DNA of 64,000 nt from Paenibacillus sp. LHD-38 (lineage in GTDB: Bacteria; Bacillota; Bacilli; Paenibacillales; Paenibacillaceae). The position numbers and the translations under genes were made by a program. The notes beneath the pieces were generated by a model. It did not search any database. It was given only the letters and a program-made list of their open reading frames with translations, and was not told the DNA's origin. The DNA lies in assembly GCF_031157315.1 (NCBI RefSeq), contig NZ_JAVIFU010000015.1, forward strand, positions 62,001 through 126,000. Reading direction: 5' to 3'. Positions 1 through 8,665 of this stretch are shown piece by piece; position 1 is the first letter of the stretch; each line of letters begins with the position of its first letter.

Positions 1-1
1 T

Positions 2-3000
2 AAGCATTTTAAGGCCGATACGATTCAGGGGTATCACATTCGCAAGGGGACGATTACGCTTGGTCATCTTGCAGACGAAGTGCTTGCTTTCGAGAAAATA
101 TCGGATGATACGATTCCCGGCAGCAAAGTTAGGCAGGGCTCGGTTAGCCAAAAGCAATTGGCAGAAAACAGCGTAGGAACGGTTCAGCTCGTTTCAGGTG
201 CTGTCACACGTGAGAAGTTGTTCACGGCTGCGGTTGGCAGTGAGCAAATCGAAACGGGTGCAGTCCGGACAGAACAGCTGGCTGTTGGCAGCGTCACGAA
301 GGTGAAGCTGGAGCTCAGGAGCGTAGGAGCAGACCAGCTGGAAGATTGCGGTGTAACGACTGAAAAGCTGGCAATCGGCAGCGTACGCACAGAGCAGCTC
401 TCGGCAGGCAGTGTAACGAAGGAGAAGCTGGCGCTCGAAAGCGTAGGGGCAGAACAATTGGAAGCCGGCAGCGTAACAATGGAGAAGCTGGCTCACAGAA
501 GCGTAGGTGAGGAACAGCTTACGTCAGGCAGCGTAACGAAGGAGAAGCTTGCGCTCGAAAGCGTAGGAGCAGAACAACTGGAAGCCGGCAGCGTAACAAT
601 GGAGAAGCTGGCTCTCAGAAGCGTAGGTGAGGAACAGCTTTCTGCAGGCAGCGTAACGACCGAGAAGTTAGCGCTTAGAAGCGTAGGCGAGGAGCAGCTG
701 TCCGCAAGAAGCGTTACGGAAGAGAAGCTGGCGCCCGGAAGCGTGATTGAAGAGATACTGGCGCTCGGAAGCGTAAGTACGGAGAAGCTGTTAGCAGGCA
801 GCGTAACGACGGAAAAGCTGGCGTTTGAAAGCGTAGGCTCGGATCAGCTTGCTCCAAGCAGCGTAACGACGGAGAAACTTGCAAATGGCTGCATAAGCGA
901 GGAAAAGCTGGCAGCAGGAAGCGTAAGTCAAGAGAAGTTAGGGCTCGGAAGCGTTGGAAATGAGCAGTTGTCAGACGGCAGCGTAACTTCGGAAAAGCTG
1001 GCATTAGGTAGTATAAAAGCAGAGCAACTGTCGACGGGCAGTGTGACTTCAGAGAAGTTGGCGCATGGAAGCGTAGGTGATGAACAGCTTTCGACAGGCA
1101 GCGTAACGAAGGATAAACTGGCATTTGGAAGCGTAGGCGAGGAGCAACTGTCAGTCGGCAGTGTAACGACAGAGAAATTGGCGCTTGGAAGCGTCGGAAT
1201 GGAGCAGCTCTCACAAGGCAGTGTAACGACGGAGAAGCTGGCACTGAGAAGCGTGAAAGCCGAGCAATTGGATCATGGAAGCGTGGGTACGGAGCAGCTG
1301 TCGGCCGGTAGCGTAACAACGGAGAAGCTGGCGCAGGGAAGCATTGGATCGAGGCAGCTTTTGGCAGGGAGTGTAACCTCCGATAAGCTAACCTTCGGAA
1401 GCGTTGGAACGAAGCAATTGTCGGCCGGCAGCGTAACGAAGGAAAAACTGGCATTTGGAAGCGTTGGAACGAAGCAACTCTCGGCGGGCAGTGTAACGAC
1501 GGAAAATCTTGCGATTGGAAGTGTAGGAGAAGAGCAATTGTCGGAGGGCAGCGTAACGACAGAGAAGCTGGCATTCGGAAGCGTGGGATCAAAACAACTC
1601 TTGGCGGGCAGTGTAACGACGGAAAAGCTGGCGCAGGGAAGCGTAGGTGAAGAGCAGCTGTCGGCCGGCAGCGTAACTTCGGAAAAGCTGGCGCATGGAA
1701 GTGTAGGTGAAGAGCAGCTGTCGGCAGGCAGCGTAACGACGGAAAAGCTGGCACTTGGAAGCGTAAGAGAAGAGCAGCTGTTGGCAGGAAGCGTAACAAC
1801 GGATAAGCTGGCGATTGGAAGCGTAAGAGAGGAACAGTTGTCGGCAGGAAGCGTAACGACAGAAAAGCTTGCGCTTGGTAGCGTAGGAGAAGAGCAGTTG
1901 TCGGAGGGCAGCGTAACGACAGAGAAGCTGGCGCAGGGAAGCGTAAGAGAAGAGCAGCTGTCGGCAGGAAGCGTAACGACGGAAAAGCTGGCGATAGGAA
2001 GCGTAAGAGAAGAGCAGCTGTCGGCAGGAAGCGTAACGACGGAAAAGCTGGCGATAGGAAGCGTAAGAGAAGAGCAGCTATCGGCAGGAAGCGTAACGAC
2101 GGAAAAGCTGGCGCTTGGAAGCGTAAGAGAAGAGCTGTTGTCAGCAGGAAGCGTAACGACGGAAAAACTGGCGCTTGGTAGCATAGGGGAAGAGCAGCTG
2201 TCGGCCGGCAGCGTAACGACGGAAAAGCTGGCGATAGGAAGTGTAAGAGAAGAGCAGCTGTCGGCAGGAAGCGTAACGACAGAAAAGCTGGCGCTTGGTA
2301 GCGTAGGAGAAGAGCAGCTGTCGGCAGGAAGCGTAACGACAGAAAAGCTGGCGATAGGAAGCGTAAGAGAAGAGCAGTTGTCGGCAGGAAGCGTAACGAC
2401 GGAAAAGCTGGCGATAGGAAGCGTAAGAGAAGAGCAGCTGTCGGCAGGAAGCGTAACGACGGAAAAGCTGGCGCAGGGAAGCGTAAGAGAAGAGCAGTTG
2501 TGGGCAGGCAGCGTAACGACAGAAAAGCTGGCGCTTGGTAGCGTAGGAGAAGAGCAGCTATCGGCAGGAAGCGTAACGACAGAAAAGCTGGCGCTTGGAA
2601 GCGTAGGGGAAGAGCAGCTGTCGGCAGGAAGCGTAACGACGGAAAAGCTGGCGCTTGGAAGCGTAGGGGAAGAGCAGCTTTCTGAGGGCAGCGTAACGAT
2701 GGAAAAGCTGGCGCTTGGGAGCGTAGGGACAGAGCAATTGTCCGTGGGCAGCGTGACTGCATCGAAGCTGGAACATGGAAGTGTAGGAACAGAGCATTTG
2801 TATGAGGGCAGCGTAACGAAGGAAAAGCTGGCGCTCGGGAGTGTAGGAACAGAGCAACTGACGGATGGCAGCGTAACGACAAAGAAGTTAGCGCATGAAA
2901 GTGTAAGTTCTGAGCAGTTGTCAGAGGGCAGCGTAACGACTGAGAAGCTGGCGCATGGAAGTGTAGGTTTGGAGCAGTTGTCAGACGGTAGCGTAACGAA

Positions 3001-3982
3001 GGAAAAGCTTGCGCTCGGAAGCGTAGGAACGGAACAGCTGACAGATGGCAGCGTAACGACGGAGAAGCTGGCGCATGGAAGTGTAGGTTCGGAGCAGTTG
3101 TCAGACGGCAGCGTAACGACGGTGAAGCTGGCGTATGGAAGCGTAGGAACGGAACAACTGTCAGACGGCAGCGTAACGACGATGAAGTTAGCGCATGGAA
3201 GTGTAGGTTCTGAGCAGCTGACGGATGGCAGCGTAACGACGATGAAGTTAGCGCATGGAAGTGTAAGTTCGGAGCAGTTGTCAGACGGCAGCGTAACAAC
3301 GATGAAGTTAGCGCTTGGAAGTGTAAGTTCGGAGCAGTTGTCAGACGGCAGCGTAACGAAGGAAAAGCTGACGCTCGGAAGCGTAGGAACGGACCAGCTG
3401 AAAGATGGCAGCGTAACGAAGGAAAAGCTGGCGCTCGGAAGCGTAGGAACGGACCAGCTGACAGATGGCAGCGTAACGACGGAGAAGCTGGCGTATGGAA
3501 GCGTAGGAACAGAGCAACTGACGGATGGCAGCGTAACGACGGAGAAGATTGCGCTTGGAAGTGTGGGACACGAGCAGCTAGCTGCGGGCAGTGTGACAGC
3601 AGATAAGCTCGCACCAGGCCTGCTGCAAGAGTATATTTTTGACCAAGGAACAATCCTGCCATTGCAGCAAACGCCGATTGAGCTATCTAGATTAAGTTTT
3701 GCTCCTGTTATATCGACTTCAAGAAGCGGAGTCGCTAAGCAACAGTTCGGATTGTCGCCCTTTATCTTCACTTCTCAAGAAGAGCAGATCCAAGTCGTTA
3801 TTTCGTTCGAAGAGCCTTTCACGGATGATCGTTACGTACTGACAGCGACGATTGATAATCCCGCTTGTTATGCAGTCATTCTATCCAAAACGGCCGAACA
3901 AGCAACAATTACCGTTATTCGTACGCGCATCAGTCATGATCCCAGTGGAGACATTAACTGGATTGCAATCGGCAGAGCATAG
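2..3982 (+). CDS. Giant GSV-repeat surface protein with WIAIG tail (5' partial)
   Basis: The frame is open from the left edge, so the start lies outside the window. About 58 copies of a 20-residue unit follow, each two decapeptides of the type GSVTTEKLAL and GSVGEEQLSA. The last 120 or so residues (nt 3613-3982) are not repeated; they look beta-rich and end in INWIAIGRA, a tail that recalls H-type-lectin and WIAG-tail domains (from memory, not searched). The residues visible before the repeats match the end of the repeat array in the next gene, so the two proteins are paralogues. Such short GSV/GAV repeats occur in fibrous surface and tail-fibre proteins, where they probably trimerise. With sigma-K promoters, GerE and glycosyltransferases nearby, I infer a spore-surface fibre and glycan acceptor. 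The coding frame is certain, the role is inferred. Confidence 0.85.
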   Translation, partial: KHFKADTIQGYHIRKGTITLGHLADEVLAFEKISDDTIPGSKVRQGSVSQKQLAENSVGTVQLVSGAVTREKLFTAAVGSEQIETGAVRTEQLAVGSVTKVKLELRSVGADQLEDCGVTTEKLAIGSVRTEQLSAGSVTKEKLALESVGAEQLEAGSVTMEKLAHRSVGEEQLTSGSVTKEKLALESVGAEQLEAGSVTMEKLALRSVGEEQLSAGSVTTEKLALRSVGEEQLSARSVTEEKLAPGSVIEEILALGSVSTEKLLAGSVTTEKLAFESVGSDQLAPSSVTTEKLANGCISEEKLAAGSVSQEKLGLGSVGNEQLSDGSVTSEKLALGSIKAEQLSTGSVTSEKLAHGSVGDEQLSTGSVTKDKLAFGSVGEEQLSVGSVTTEKLALGSVGMEQLSQGSVTTEKLALRSVKAEQLDHGSVGTEQLSAGSVTTEKLAQGSIGSRQLLAGSVTSDKLTFGSVGTKQLSAGSVTKEKLAFGSVGTKQLSAGSVTTENLAIGSVGEEQLSEGSVTTEKLAFGSVGSKQLLAGSVTTEKLAQGSVGEEQLSAGSVTSEKLAHGSVGEEQLSAGSVTTEKLALGSVREEQLLAGSVTTDKLAIGSVREEQLSAGSVTTEKLALGSVGEEQLSEGSVTTEKLAQGSVREEQLSAGSVTTEKLAIGSVREEQLSAGSVTTEKLAIGSVREEQLSAGSVTTEKLALGSVREELLSAGSVTTEKLALGSIGEEQLSAGSVTTEKLAIGSVREEQLSAGSVTTEKLALGSVGEEQLSAGSVTTEKLAIGSVREEQLSAGSVTTEKLAIGSVREEQLSAGSVTTEKLAQGSVREEQLWAGSVTTEKLALGSVGEEQLSAGSVTTEKLALGSVGEEQLSAGSVTTEKLALGSVGEEQLSEGSVTMEKLALGSVGTEQLSVGSVTASKLEHGSVGTEHLYEGSVTKEKLALGSVGTEQLTDGSVTTKKLAHESVSSEQLSEGSVTTEKLAHGSVGLEQLSDGSVTKEKLALGSVGTEQLTDGSVTTEKLAHGSVGSEQLSDGSVTTVKLAYGSVGTEQLSDGSVTTMKLAHGSVGSEQLTDGSVTTMKLAHGSVSSEQLSDGSVTTMKLALGSVSSEQLSDGSVTKEKLTLGSVGTDQLKDGSVTKEKLALGSVGTDQLTDGSVTTEKLAYGSVGTEQLTDGSVTTEKIALGSVGHEQLAAGSVTADKLAPGLLQEYIFDQGTILPLQQTPIELSRLSFAPVISTSRSGVAKQQFGLSPFIFTSQEEQIQVVISFEEPFTDDRYVLTATIDNPACYAVILSKTAEQATITVIRTRISHDPSGDINWIAIGRA
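137..3615 (+). repeat. 60-bp tandem repeat array (about 58 copies)
   Basis: The DNA repeats with an exact 60-bp period and no break in frame. Copies between about 1920 and 2700 are almost identical, whereas copies near the 5' end (137-1000) are much more diverged; a second homogenised block lies at about 3060-3480. This suggests recent expansion or gene conversion in the middle of the array. Because all copies lack stops in several frames, long spurious open frames appear on the opposite strand. Confidence 0.95.
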
Positions 3983-3987
3983 AAACA

Positions 3988-4032
3988 AAAAGAGGATTTT
4001 GTGCGCATAATGTGTCAGAATCCTCTTTTTTT
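3988..4032 (+). terminator. Rho-independent terminator of the giant repeat gene
   Basis: An inverted repeat, AGAGGATT paired with AATCCTCT, is followed by a run of seven T and starts a few bases after the stop codon. A diverged copy of this whole stretch, including the loop text TTTTGTGCGC, lies after the second repeat gene at 6822-6861. Confidence 0.85.
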
Positions 4033-4841
4033 AATGAGCAGATTTTTGGAGAAATCTCTTGTTTATATTCCTTTTTCTAGTGACACAACACAGTTAATAA
4101 ATTAGGAAAAAATGCTAGTATATCGTTCGAAAACCTCCCTCTGTAATTTAACAAAAGTTCAGTGAATTACATATCAAAATAGCTAATCCGTTCCAAAGTG
4201 ATTATTCACAACACAACAGTTCCTCTGATTCATGTTCTGAATTCAATATAATCCGTGTCTATTATTTAGTTTATATCAAATAGTCCCAATCCTCTCAGAA
4301 GGTCGTGATTATTTTGACGCTGACTTGACCATCGCTAGAATGATGGATCAACACGTCTATTTGTCGATCCAAAACTTCCAAAAAATGAGAGATAACAGGC
4401 TTTTTGTAAAACAACTTATTTTCTATCCTGCTCATGTTTCGTAAGCAATGACAAAATGGGCTTTTATTAATGGATATTTATCTATACCGACTATTGTCCC
4501 TCCTCATATAACTACTAAGGGAGGATGTTTCATGTATGAGCAGAACCAAACTGTAATCATCAGGGAAAATTAGTTTCAAGTGACTCTTTAGACCCGATAA
4601 TTGATAATATGGACATTAATCCGTAAGGACTATTAAACGTACTAGGAGGCACGCCTTGCAGGTGAGAATCCATGTCGGGAATGCAGCAGGTCGATTGCAG
4701 GCATGAGTTCTTTTGGATGGTGGCTGAAAAAAATCCTCCACAAAAGGAAGGTATGTTGGACGGAACAAGGAATCCCTTTTCCATTTGCCTCGGCACATGC
4801 CGAGAGGCTAATGACATTTCAGGAGGAAGAAGGAGAAAATA
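4033..4841. other. Gene-free stretch with hairpin, sigma-K promoter and decayed frame
   Basis: I see no intact gene here. It holds a degenerate copy of a recurring hairpin (4281-4315), a sigma-K-type promoter (4486-4513) and, right after it, a good ribosome site with a 14-codon open frame (4532-4573). Beyond that, one frame reads as plausible protein across 4562-4840 but is broken by TAA and TGA codons, so it looks like a decayed gene or the eroded 5' part of a former repeat-protein gene. It matches nothing I recognise. Confidence 0.5.
4486..4513 (+). promoter_or_regulatory. Sigma-K-type promoter upstream of the second repeat gene
   Basis: ACC at 4486-4488 is separated by exactly 16 bp from CATATAACT at 4505-4513. 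The -10 box fits CATA plus an offset TA less perfectly than at 12070 or 24746, but the -35 triplet and the spacing are the same as in the gerE promoter of this window. It lies about 20 bp before a ribosome site at 4520 and about 330 bp before the repeat gene. Confidence 0.55.
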
Positions 4842-6743
4842 ATGGAAAAAAGCAGAAAAGGGAACAGCCCGAGAGGGCGGAAGCCGCTTTTTTATGTTGA
4901 AAATCCGAATACTTCCGAGTTAAAGATGCTGGATGATTTGAACAAAAGGAAACCAAGTGTGAAAAGCATGGCTGCCAAACGATCGATAAAAGCAGAACAT
5001 CCGGATTTGCTTGAATTTGAAGATCTAGAGAATCTAGAGGATCTTGAGGACCCTCAGAATATGGTTCAAGATGTAATAGAGCCTACCTTGAATGAGAAGC
5101 TGGAAAGAGTTGATAAAAGGAAAAACCTGGATGCGCCAATTCCATTTATTTATACGGACGATTTGGCTGACTTAGCGGTTACCACAGACAAAATTGCTCC
5201 TGGTGCGATCGACAGCAGTAAGCTCAGAGCAGGAAGCGTTCAATCGGGCGCCATTGCCGATTATGCAGTTGAGAACATTCATATTGCGGATGGCGCCATT
5301 TACTCTTCTAAAATTGCGAATCAGACGATTACCGGGGACCATTTGACGAACAACGCGATATCCGGAGATAAAATTTTGGACCTCTCTATTAATGGAAGCA
5401 AGCTGCAGAATGGAAGCATTACTTCGGAGAAGCTCGCTGACCGCATGATTAGCGCACACAAAATAGCATTGGGCTCAATTGACTCCAAACATTTGAAGCC
5501 ATTTGTGATTACAACGGAGCTGTTGGCCGAACAGTCGATTACATCAGAAAAAATAAAAATCGGTGAGATACGCCTGGAAAACTTAGCCAATGATGCCATT
5601 AACAGTTCGAAGCTCGCAGACGGTGCGGTTACGGAGTCGAAGCTGCGCGATGGAGCTGTTACAGGCGATAAGATTGCTAAGGAGGCATTAGATTCCATTC
5701 ATTTGAAGCCGGGCTTACTGCTAGCCGAGCATGTTGCGCCAGGTACCATTCAGGGAAAGCATTTGACTTTAGGCGAAATCAATGCCGAGCACTTGGCGGA
5801 AGGGGCGGTAGGAACAAGGGAGCTGAAAGCGGGCGCAGTCGAATCGGAAAAATTAGCGATTAACTCGGTTTCTTCATCCCACCTGCAGGAAGAGGCAGTT
5901 CAAAGCGCACATCTCGGAAAAGGGCAAATCAACAGCGATCATCTCGTTGATCAATCGGTAACGTCGGCGAAGTTATCCGATCACTCGGTATCAACGAAGC
6001 ACCTGTCGAAGAACGCCATTGAGAGCAATCATTTGCAAGACAGAATTATTAATAAAGATAAGCTTGCGACGCATGCGGTTCTTGAGGAGCATATTAGTTA
6101 TGGTGCAATAGGGATGGCGCAGTTAGCCAATGAGTCGGTCACAAGCAGTAAGCTGGCGGGTGGTTCTGTGCTTGGTACCCACCTGAGCGAGAGTAGCATA
6201 CGCGGCGCTCATTTGGTGGATAATTCAGTTACTTCGGAGAAGCTGTCGGAGGGCAGCGTAGGTGAAAAACAGCTGCAGAACGGCGTTGTTGGGGCTGCGG
6301 CACTGAAGCCGGAAGCTGTAGGGACGGAGCATTTAGCTGCAGGCGCGATTACATCCGACAAAATCGCTGAGCTGTCAATACGTGAGAATCAGTTGCAGGA
6401 CGGTGCAGTAACTGGAGCGAAGCTTGTTCACGGTGCGGTAATTGGCGAGCATGTTCAACCGGATTCGTTAGCGGGCAAGCACTTGAAGGCAGAAACAATT
6501 GAAGGGCATCACATTCGTAAGGGGAATATTACGCTAGCGCATCTCTCAGGCGAAGTACTTGCGTTATTCGGCGTAGTTTTCAGCGGGGAGCGCAGCAAGG
6601 AACAAGCTCTCGCTCAGAAGAGTAAACGAAAAGCAGTTGTCGCCAGCAAACGTAACGAGGGAGCAGCTGGCGCTCAGAAGCGTAGGAGTAAGGCAGCTGC
6701 TGACAGGCAGCGAAAAAAGGGAAGATCTGGTGCTCGGAAGTAA
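4842..6743 (+). CDS. Second GSV/GAI-repeat protein with frameshifted polybasic C-terminus
   Basis: The 633-residue product starts after AAGGAG at good spacing. Residues 1-100 are charged and not repeated; residues about 105-575 are decapeptide repeats (for example GAIDSSKLRA, NSVTSEKLSE), more diverged than in the giant paralogue. After the motif KHLKAETIEGHH, also seen at the left edge of the window, the reading changes abruptly into a Lys/Arg/Ala-rich tail of about 55 residues. In the +1 frame this DNA (about 6587-6745) still encodes typical repeats such as LALRSVGVRQLL, so an indel near 6580 shifted the frame. The WIAIG domain is missing apart from a scrap downstream. It may be functional with a new basic tail or a pseudogene in decay. 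Confidence 0.7.
   Translation: MEKSRKGNSPRGRKPLFYVENPNTSELKMLDDLNKRKPSVKSMAAKRSIKAEHPDLLEFEDLENLEDLEDPQNMVQDVIEPTLNEKLERVDKRKNLDAPIPFIYTDDLADLAVTTDKIAPGAIDSSKLRAGSVQSGAIADYAVENIHIADGAIYSSKIANQTITGDHLTNNAISGDKILDLSINGSKLQNGSITSEKLADRMISAHKIALGSIDSKHLKPFVITTELLAEQSITSEKIKIGEIRLENLANDAINSSKLADGAVTESKLRDGAVTGDKIAKEALDSIHLKPGLLLAEHVAPGTIQGKHLTLGEINAEHLAEGAVGTRELKAGAVESEKLAINSVSSSHLQEEAVQSAHLGKGQINSDHLVDQSVTSAKLSDHSVSTKHLSKNAIESNHLQDRIINKDKLATHAVLEEHISYGAIGMAQLANESVTSSKLAGGSVLGTHLSESSIRGAHLVDNSVTSEKLSEGSVGEKQLQNGVVGAAALKPEAVGTEHLAAGAITSDKIAELSIRENQLQDGAVTGAKLVHGAVIGEHVQPDSLAGKHLKAETIEGHHIRKGNITLAHLSGEVLALFGVVFSGERSKEQALAQKSKRKAVVASKRNEGAAGAQKRRSKAAADRQRKKGRSGARK
5161..6575 (+). repeat. Diverged decapeptide-coding repeat array
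   Basis: About 47 degenerate 30-bp units encode decapeptides with a conserved A/S-V/I...K-L/I or H-L pattern. The units share the period of the first array at the protein level, but the DNA is far less homogeneous, so this array has not been recently expanded. Confidence 0.8.
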
Positions 6744-6746
6744 CGG

Positions 6747-6806
6747 TTCTATACACGCAGCAGTTATGATCCCAAAGAAGATATTAACTGGTTTGCAATC
6801 GGCATG
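6747..6806 (+). pseudogene. Remnant of the WIAIG tail domain
   Basis: Read from 6747, this stretch encodes a sequence containing SYDPKEDINWFAIG, which aligns with SHDPSGDINWIAIG at the end of the giant repeat protein. It lies just beyond the stop of the second repeat gene and in another frame. The roughly 100 residues that should connect it to the repeats are gone. It is therefore the scar of a deletion in the 3' end of that gene; the terminator copy at 6822 lies at the expected distance. Confidence 0.75.
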
Positions 6807-6821
6807 ACACAGAAAAAAGAC

Positions 6822-6861
6822 GAGGATTTTGTGCGCGAAAAGCGTCAAAATCCTCTTTTTT
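6822..6861 (+). terminator. Rho-independent terminator
   Basis: GAGGATTTTG pairs with CAAAATCCTC and is followed by TTTTTT. It is a duplicate of the terminator at 3988-4032. Confidence 0.85.
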
Positions 6862-6919
6862 CATGGAGCAGTTGGACATTGAACCTATGGTTTAATTTCG
6901 AGAACTACACGAATGCCCT

Positions 6920-6946
6920 TACGGTTAAGAAAACCCAACATACAAT
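6920..6946 (+). promoter_or_regulatory. Probable sigma-K promoter of the GT2 gene
   Basis: CATACAATA at 6938-6946 fits CATANNNTA, and AC at 6920-6921 lies 16 bp upstream. The gene starts 48 bp after the -10 box. The -35 is one base nearer than in the ACC-N16 set, still within what sigma-K tolerates. Confidence 0.5.
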
Positions 6947-6993
6947 ATAATGTTAAACTGTTCGATCATTTGACAGAAATGGTGTGATCGCCG

Positions 6994-8376
6994 ATGAGAC
7001 GAATTAAAAAGAAAGCCAACCGTCTTAAAATAAAAAGTGAATTGCAAACACATGCGAACAAACGTATAGCAGATTCCAACCGAGGTTTGGAAGAAGGCTA
7101 TCAGCAAGGATTAGAAGCAGGTTTTAAAAGTTTTGATTCGTACTTTGATGGAACAAGTATTATTGTTACGAGCCATAACGAAGCAGAAAGAGTTAAGCGT
7201 TGTATCGAAAGTATCATCAATTATACAACCTTGAGCTACGAAATAATCGTTGTCGACAACAACTCAACCGATGGAATTGAGCACTATTTGAAGCAACTGA
7301 ACGGAATGGTGAGATATCATATTTTATCGCATAATCATGGTTTTGCAGGAGCACTGAACAGAGGCTTAATGATGGCCAAAGGAACGACGATTTTACTGTT
7401 AAGCAACAATGTTGTCTGTACAGACAATTGGCTTCATAATATGCTTATTTGCTTACAAAGTAATCCTAGCATTGGCATTGTAGGAGCGGTGTCGAATGGT
7501 ATGAATGGCGACCAACGGATTGACCAAGGTTACAGCTGTATGGAAAAGATGCAGGAATTTGCGACATTGAACAATATAAGTGATCCTTCTAGTTGGAGCA
7601 CTTCAGAGAGATTGTCCTTCCAATGCTTGTTGTTTAGCCGAGATCTGTTAGAGAAGGTCGGGTTTTTGGATGAAGGTTGCATAGAAAGACCATACGTTGA
7701 GGAAGATTATTGCATCAGAGTAAGGAATCTAGGACTTACATTGGTTTATGCAGGTGATGCTTTCGTTCATCTGACTTCTGACGATGAGAAGATCCCGGGC
7801 AATGAAGAAGCGGAAAAGAAAAAAGGTTTGCTCTATTTCACTGATAAATGGAATAAACCGAATGAAGTTTTGAATTCCCTGGCACATAACAGTGGGATAA
7901 ACCGGACAGACGCCCGGCAATCAGCAGAATGGCATGAACGGAGGCTTGGCGAAACTGCATTTTACCCGCAAGCGATTGCAGTGAAAGGATTAACTGAAAC
8001 TATTTTCTGGATTGAGGATGGTGTCCGAAGAGCCATTGAAGGGATATGGGATGGACCTGTCATTCAGTTGTCTCAAATTGATTTAAGGCGATGGACATTC
8101 GGGCCAGCCTTGATTGAAGACGAAGTTCAGCATAAATTGGATCTTGTCCAAGGGCGCGGGCAGCATACCGAACTGCATGGTTCTATTTGCGTTAAAGCGG
8201 ATGGTGGTATGTATTATATGGAAAAAGGCATGAAACGAGCAATCGTTAGTCCATTAGCTGCTGAAGCATGGTTCATGAATAGTCGCTCGCAGATTAGCTT
8301 ATTAGAATCAGAGCTTCTAGACGTTCCCGATGGATTGCCTATAATTGGACCGATCAAGCTTCGGCAAGCCTTGTAA
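6994..8376 (+). CDS. Family 2 glycosyltransferase with basic GxxxG-rich N-terminal tag
   Basis: This is a 460-residue GT2 (GT-A fold) enzyme that would transfer a sugar from an activated donor. Residues 1-15 are polybasic, followed by a segment with spaced Gly and aromatic residues (GLEEGYQQGLEAGF). The GT2 domain begins at about residue 50 with SIIVTSHNE, then VVDNNSTDG, a degenerate DxD-type site near LLLSNN, and an acceptor-side EEDYCIRV near residue 245. The final 150 residues are an extra domain of unknown function. The small gene 28 bp downstream repeats the N-terminal tag design, so the two probably form an operon. Substrate is unknown; spore-surface glycan assembly is inferred from context. 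Confidence 0.85.
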   Translation: MRRIKKKANRLKIKSELQTHANKRIADSNRGLEEGYQQGLEAGFKSFDSYFDGTSIIVTSHNEAERVKRCIESIINYTTLSYEIIVVDNNSTDGIEHYLKQLNGMVRYHILSHNHGFAGALNRGLMMAKGTTILLLSNNVVCTDNWLHNMLICLQSNPSIGIVGAVSNGMNGDQRIDQGYSCMEKMQEFATLNNISDPSSWSTSERLSFQCLLFSRDLLEKVGFLDEGCIERPYVEEDYCIRVRNLGLTLVYAGDAFVHLTSDDEKIPGNEEAEKKKGLLYFTDKWNKPNEVLNSLAHNSGINRTDARQSAEWHERRLGETAFYPQAIAVKGLTETIFWIEDGVRRAIEGIWDGPVIQLSQIDLRRWTFGPALIEDEVQHKLDLVQGRGQHTELHGSICVKADGGMYYMEKGMKRAIVSPLAAEAWFMNSRSQISLLESELLDVPDGLPIIGPIKLRQAL

Positions 8377-8404
8377 TTTCGTTTTTCGTTAGGAGGCAAA
8401 ATCA

Positions 8405-8581
8405 ATGGCAATAAGTAAGAAAAAGTCTCTTCAGCGCAGAAAGCCAGCACAAAGAAAGCGCCTTTCTCAAAAGAATAATGAACGCGTACAAATTGGTCAG
8501 GTTTTTGACAATAGTTATAATACAGGGTTTGCAAAAGGCTTTGAGGAAGGACATCAATTGGCTTATGAGCAGCAGCCGTAA
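8405..8581 (+). CDS. Small polybasic protein with GFxxGFEEG motif (58 aa)
   Basis: A short gene with an excellent ribosome site (AGGAGG, 8 bp before ATG). The first 27 residues are rich in Lys, Arg and Gln (KKKSLQRRKPAQRKR), followed by YNTGFAKGFEEGHQLAY. This is the same two-part design as the first 45 residues of the upstream glycosyltransferase, so it looks like a free-standing version of that tag. I do not recognise a named family. It could be a small spore-coat or exosporium protein or a partner of the glycosyltransferase; both ideas are inference. Confidence 0.7.
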   Translation: MAISKKKSLQRRKPAQRKRLSQKNNERVQIGQVFDNSYNTGFAKGFEEGHQLAYEQQP

Positions 8582-8593
8582 GAGCCGGTATGG

Positions 8594-8658
8594 AAACAGC
8601 CTTATATCCGTAATTGTTTCGCTTAAGTAAGTTGAAACGAAAGGATATAGGGCTGTTT
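8594..8658. terminator. Bidirectional terminator between convergent genes
   Basis: AAACAGCC plus TATATCC on the left pairs with GGATATA plus GGCTGTTT on the right, with a nested GTTTC/GAAAC stem in between. It separates the small gene at 8405 from the convergent fabH. Confidence 0.75.
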
Positions 8659-8665
8659 GGTATGC

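Noticed and set aside
137..3615. CRISPR array
   Set aside because: The units are contiguous, with no unique spacers, and encode one uninterrupted protein.
714..3771. Very long open frames on the minus strand opposite the giant repeat gene
   Set aside because: They arise because a 60-bp unit without stops in several frames is repeated; the translations are low-complexity, lack ribosome sites and mirror the plus-strand repeat.
4703..4900. 65-codon plus-strand frame overlapping the start of the second repeat gene
   Set aside because: It overlaps the real start in another frame and has no ribosome site or recognisable content.
2..6743. Prophage tail-fibre region
   Set aside because: GSV/GAV repeats also occur in tail fibres, but there are no phage structural, lysis or packaging genes nearby, and the context is glycosylation and sporulation.
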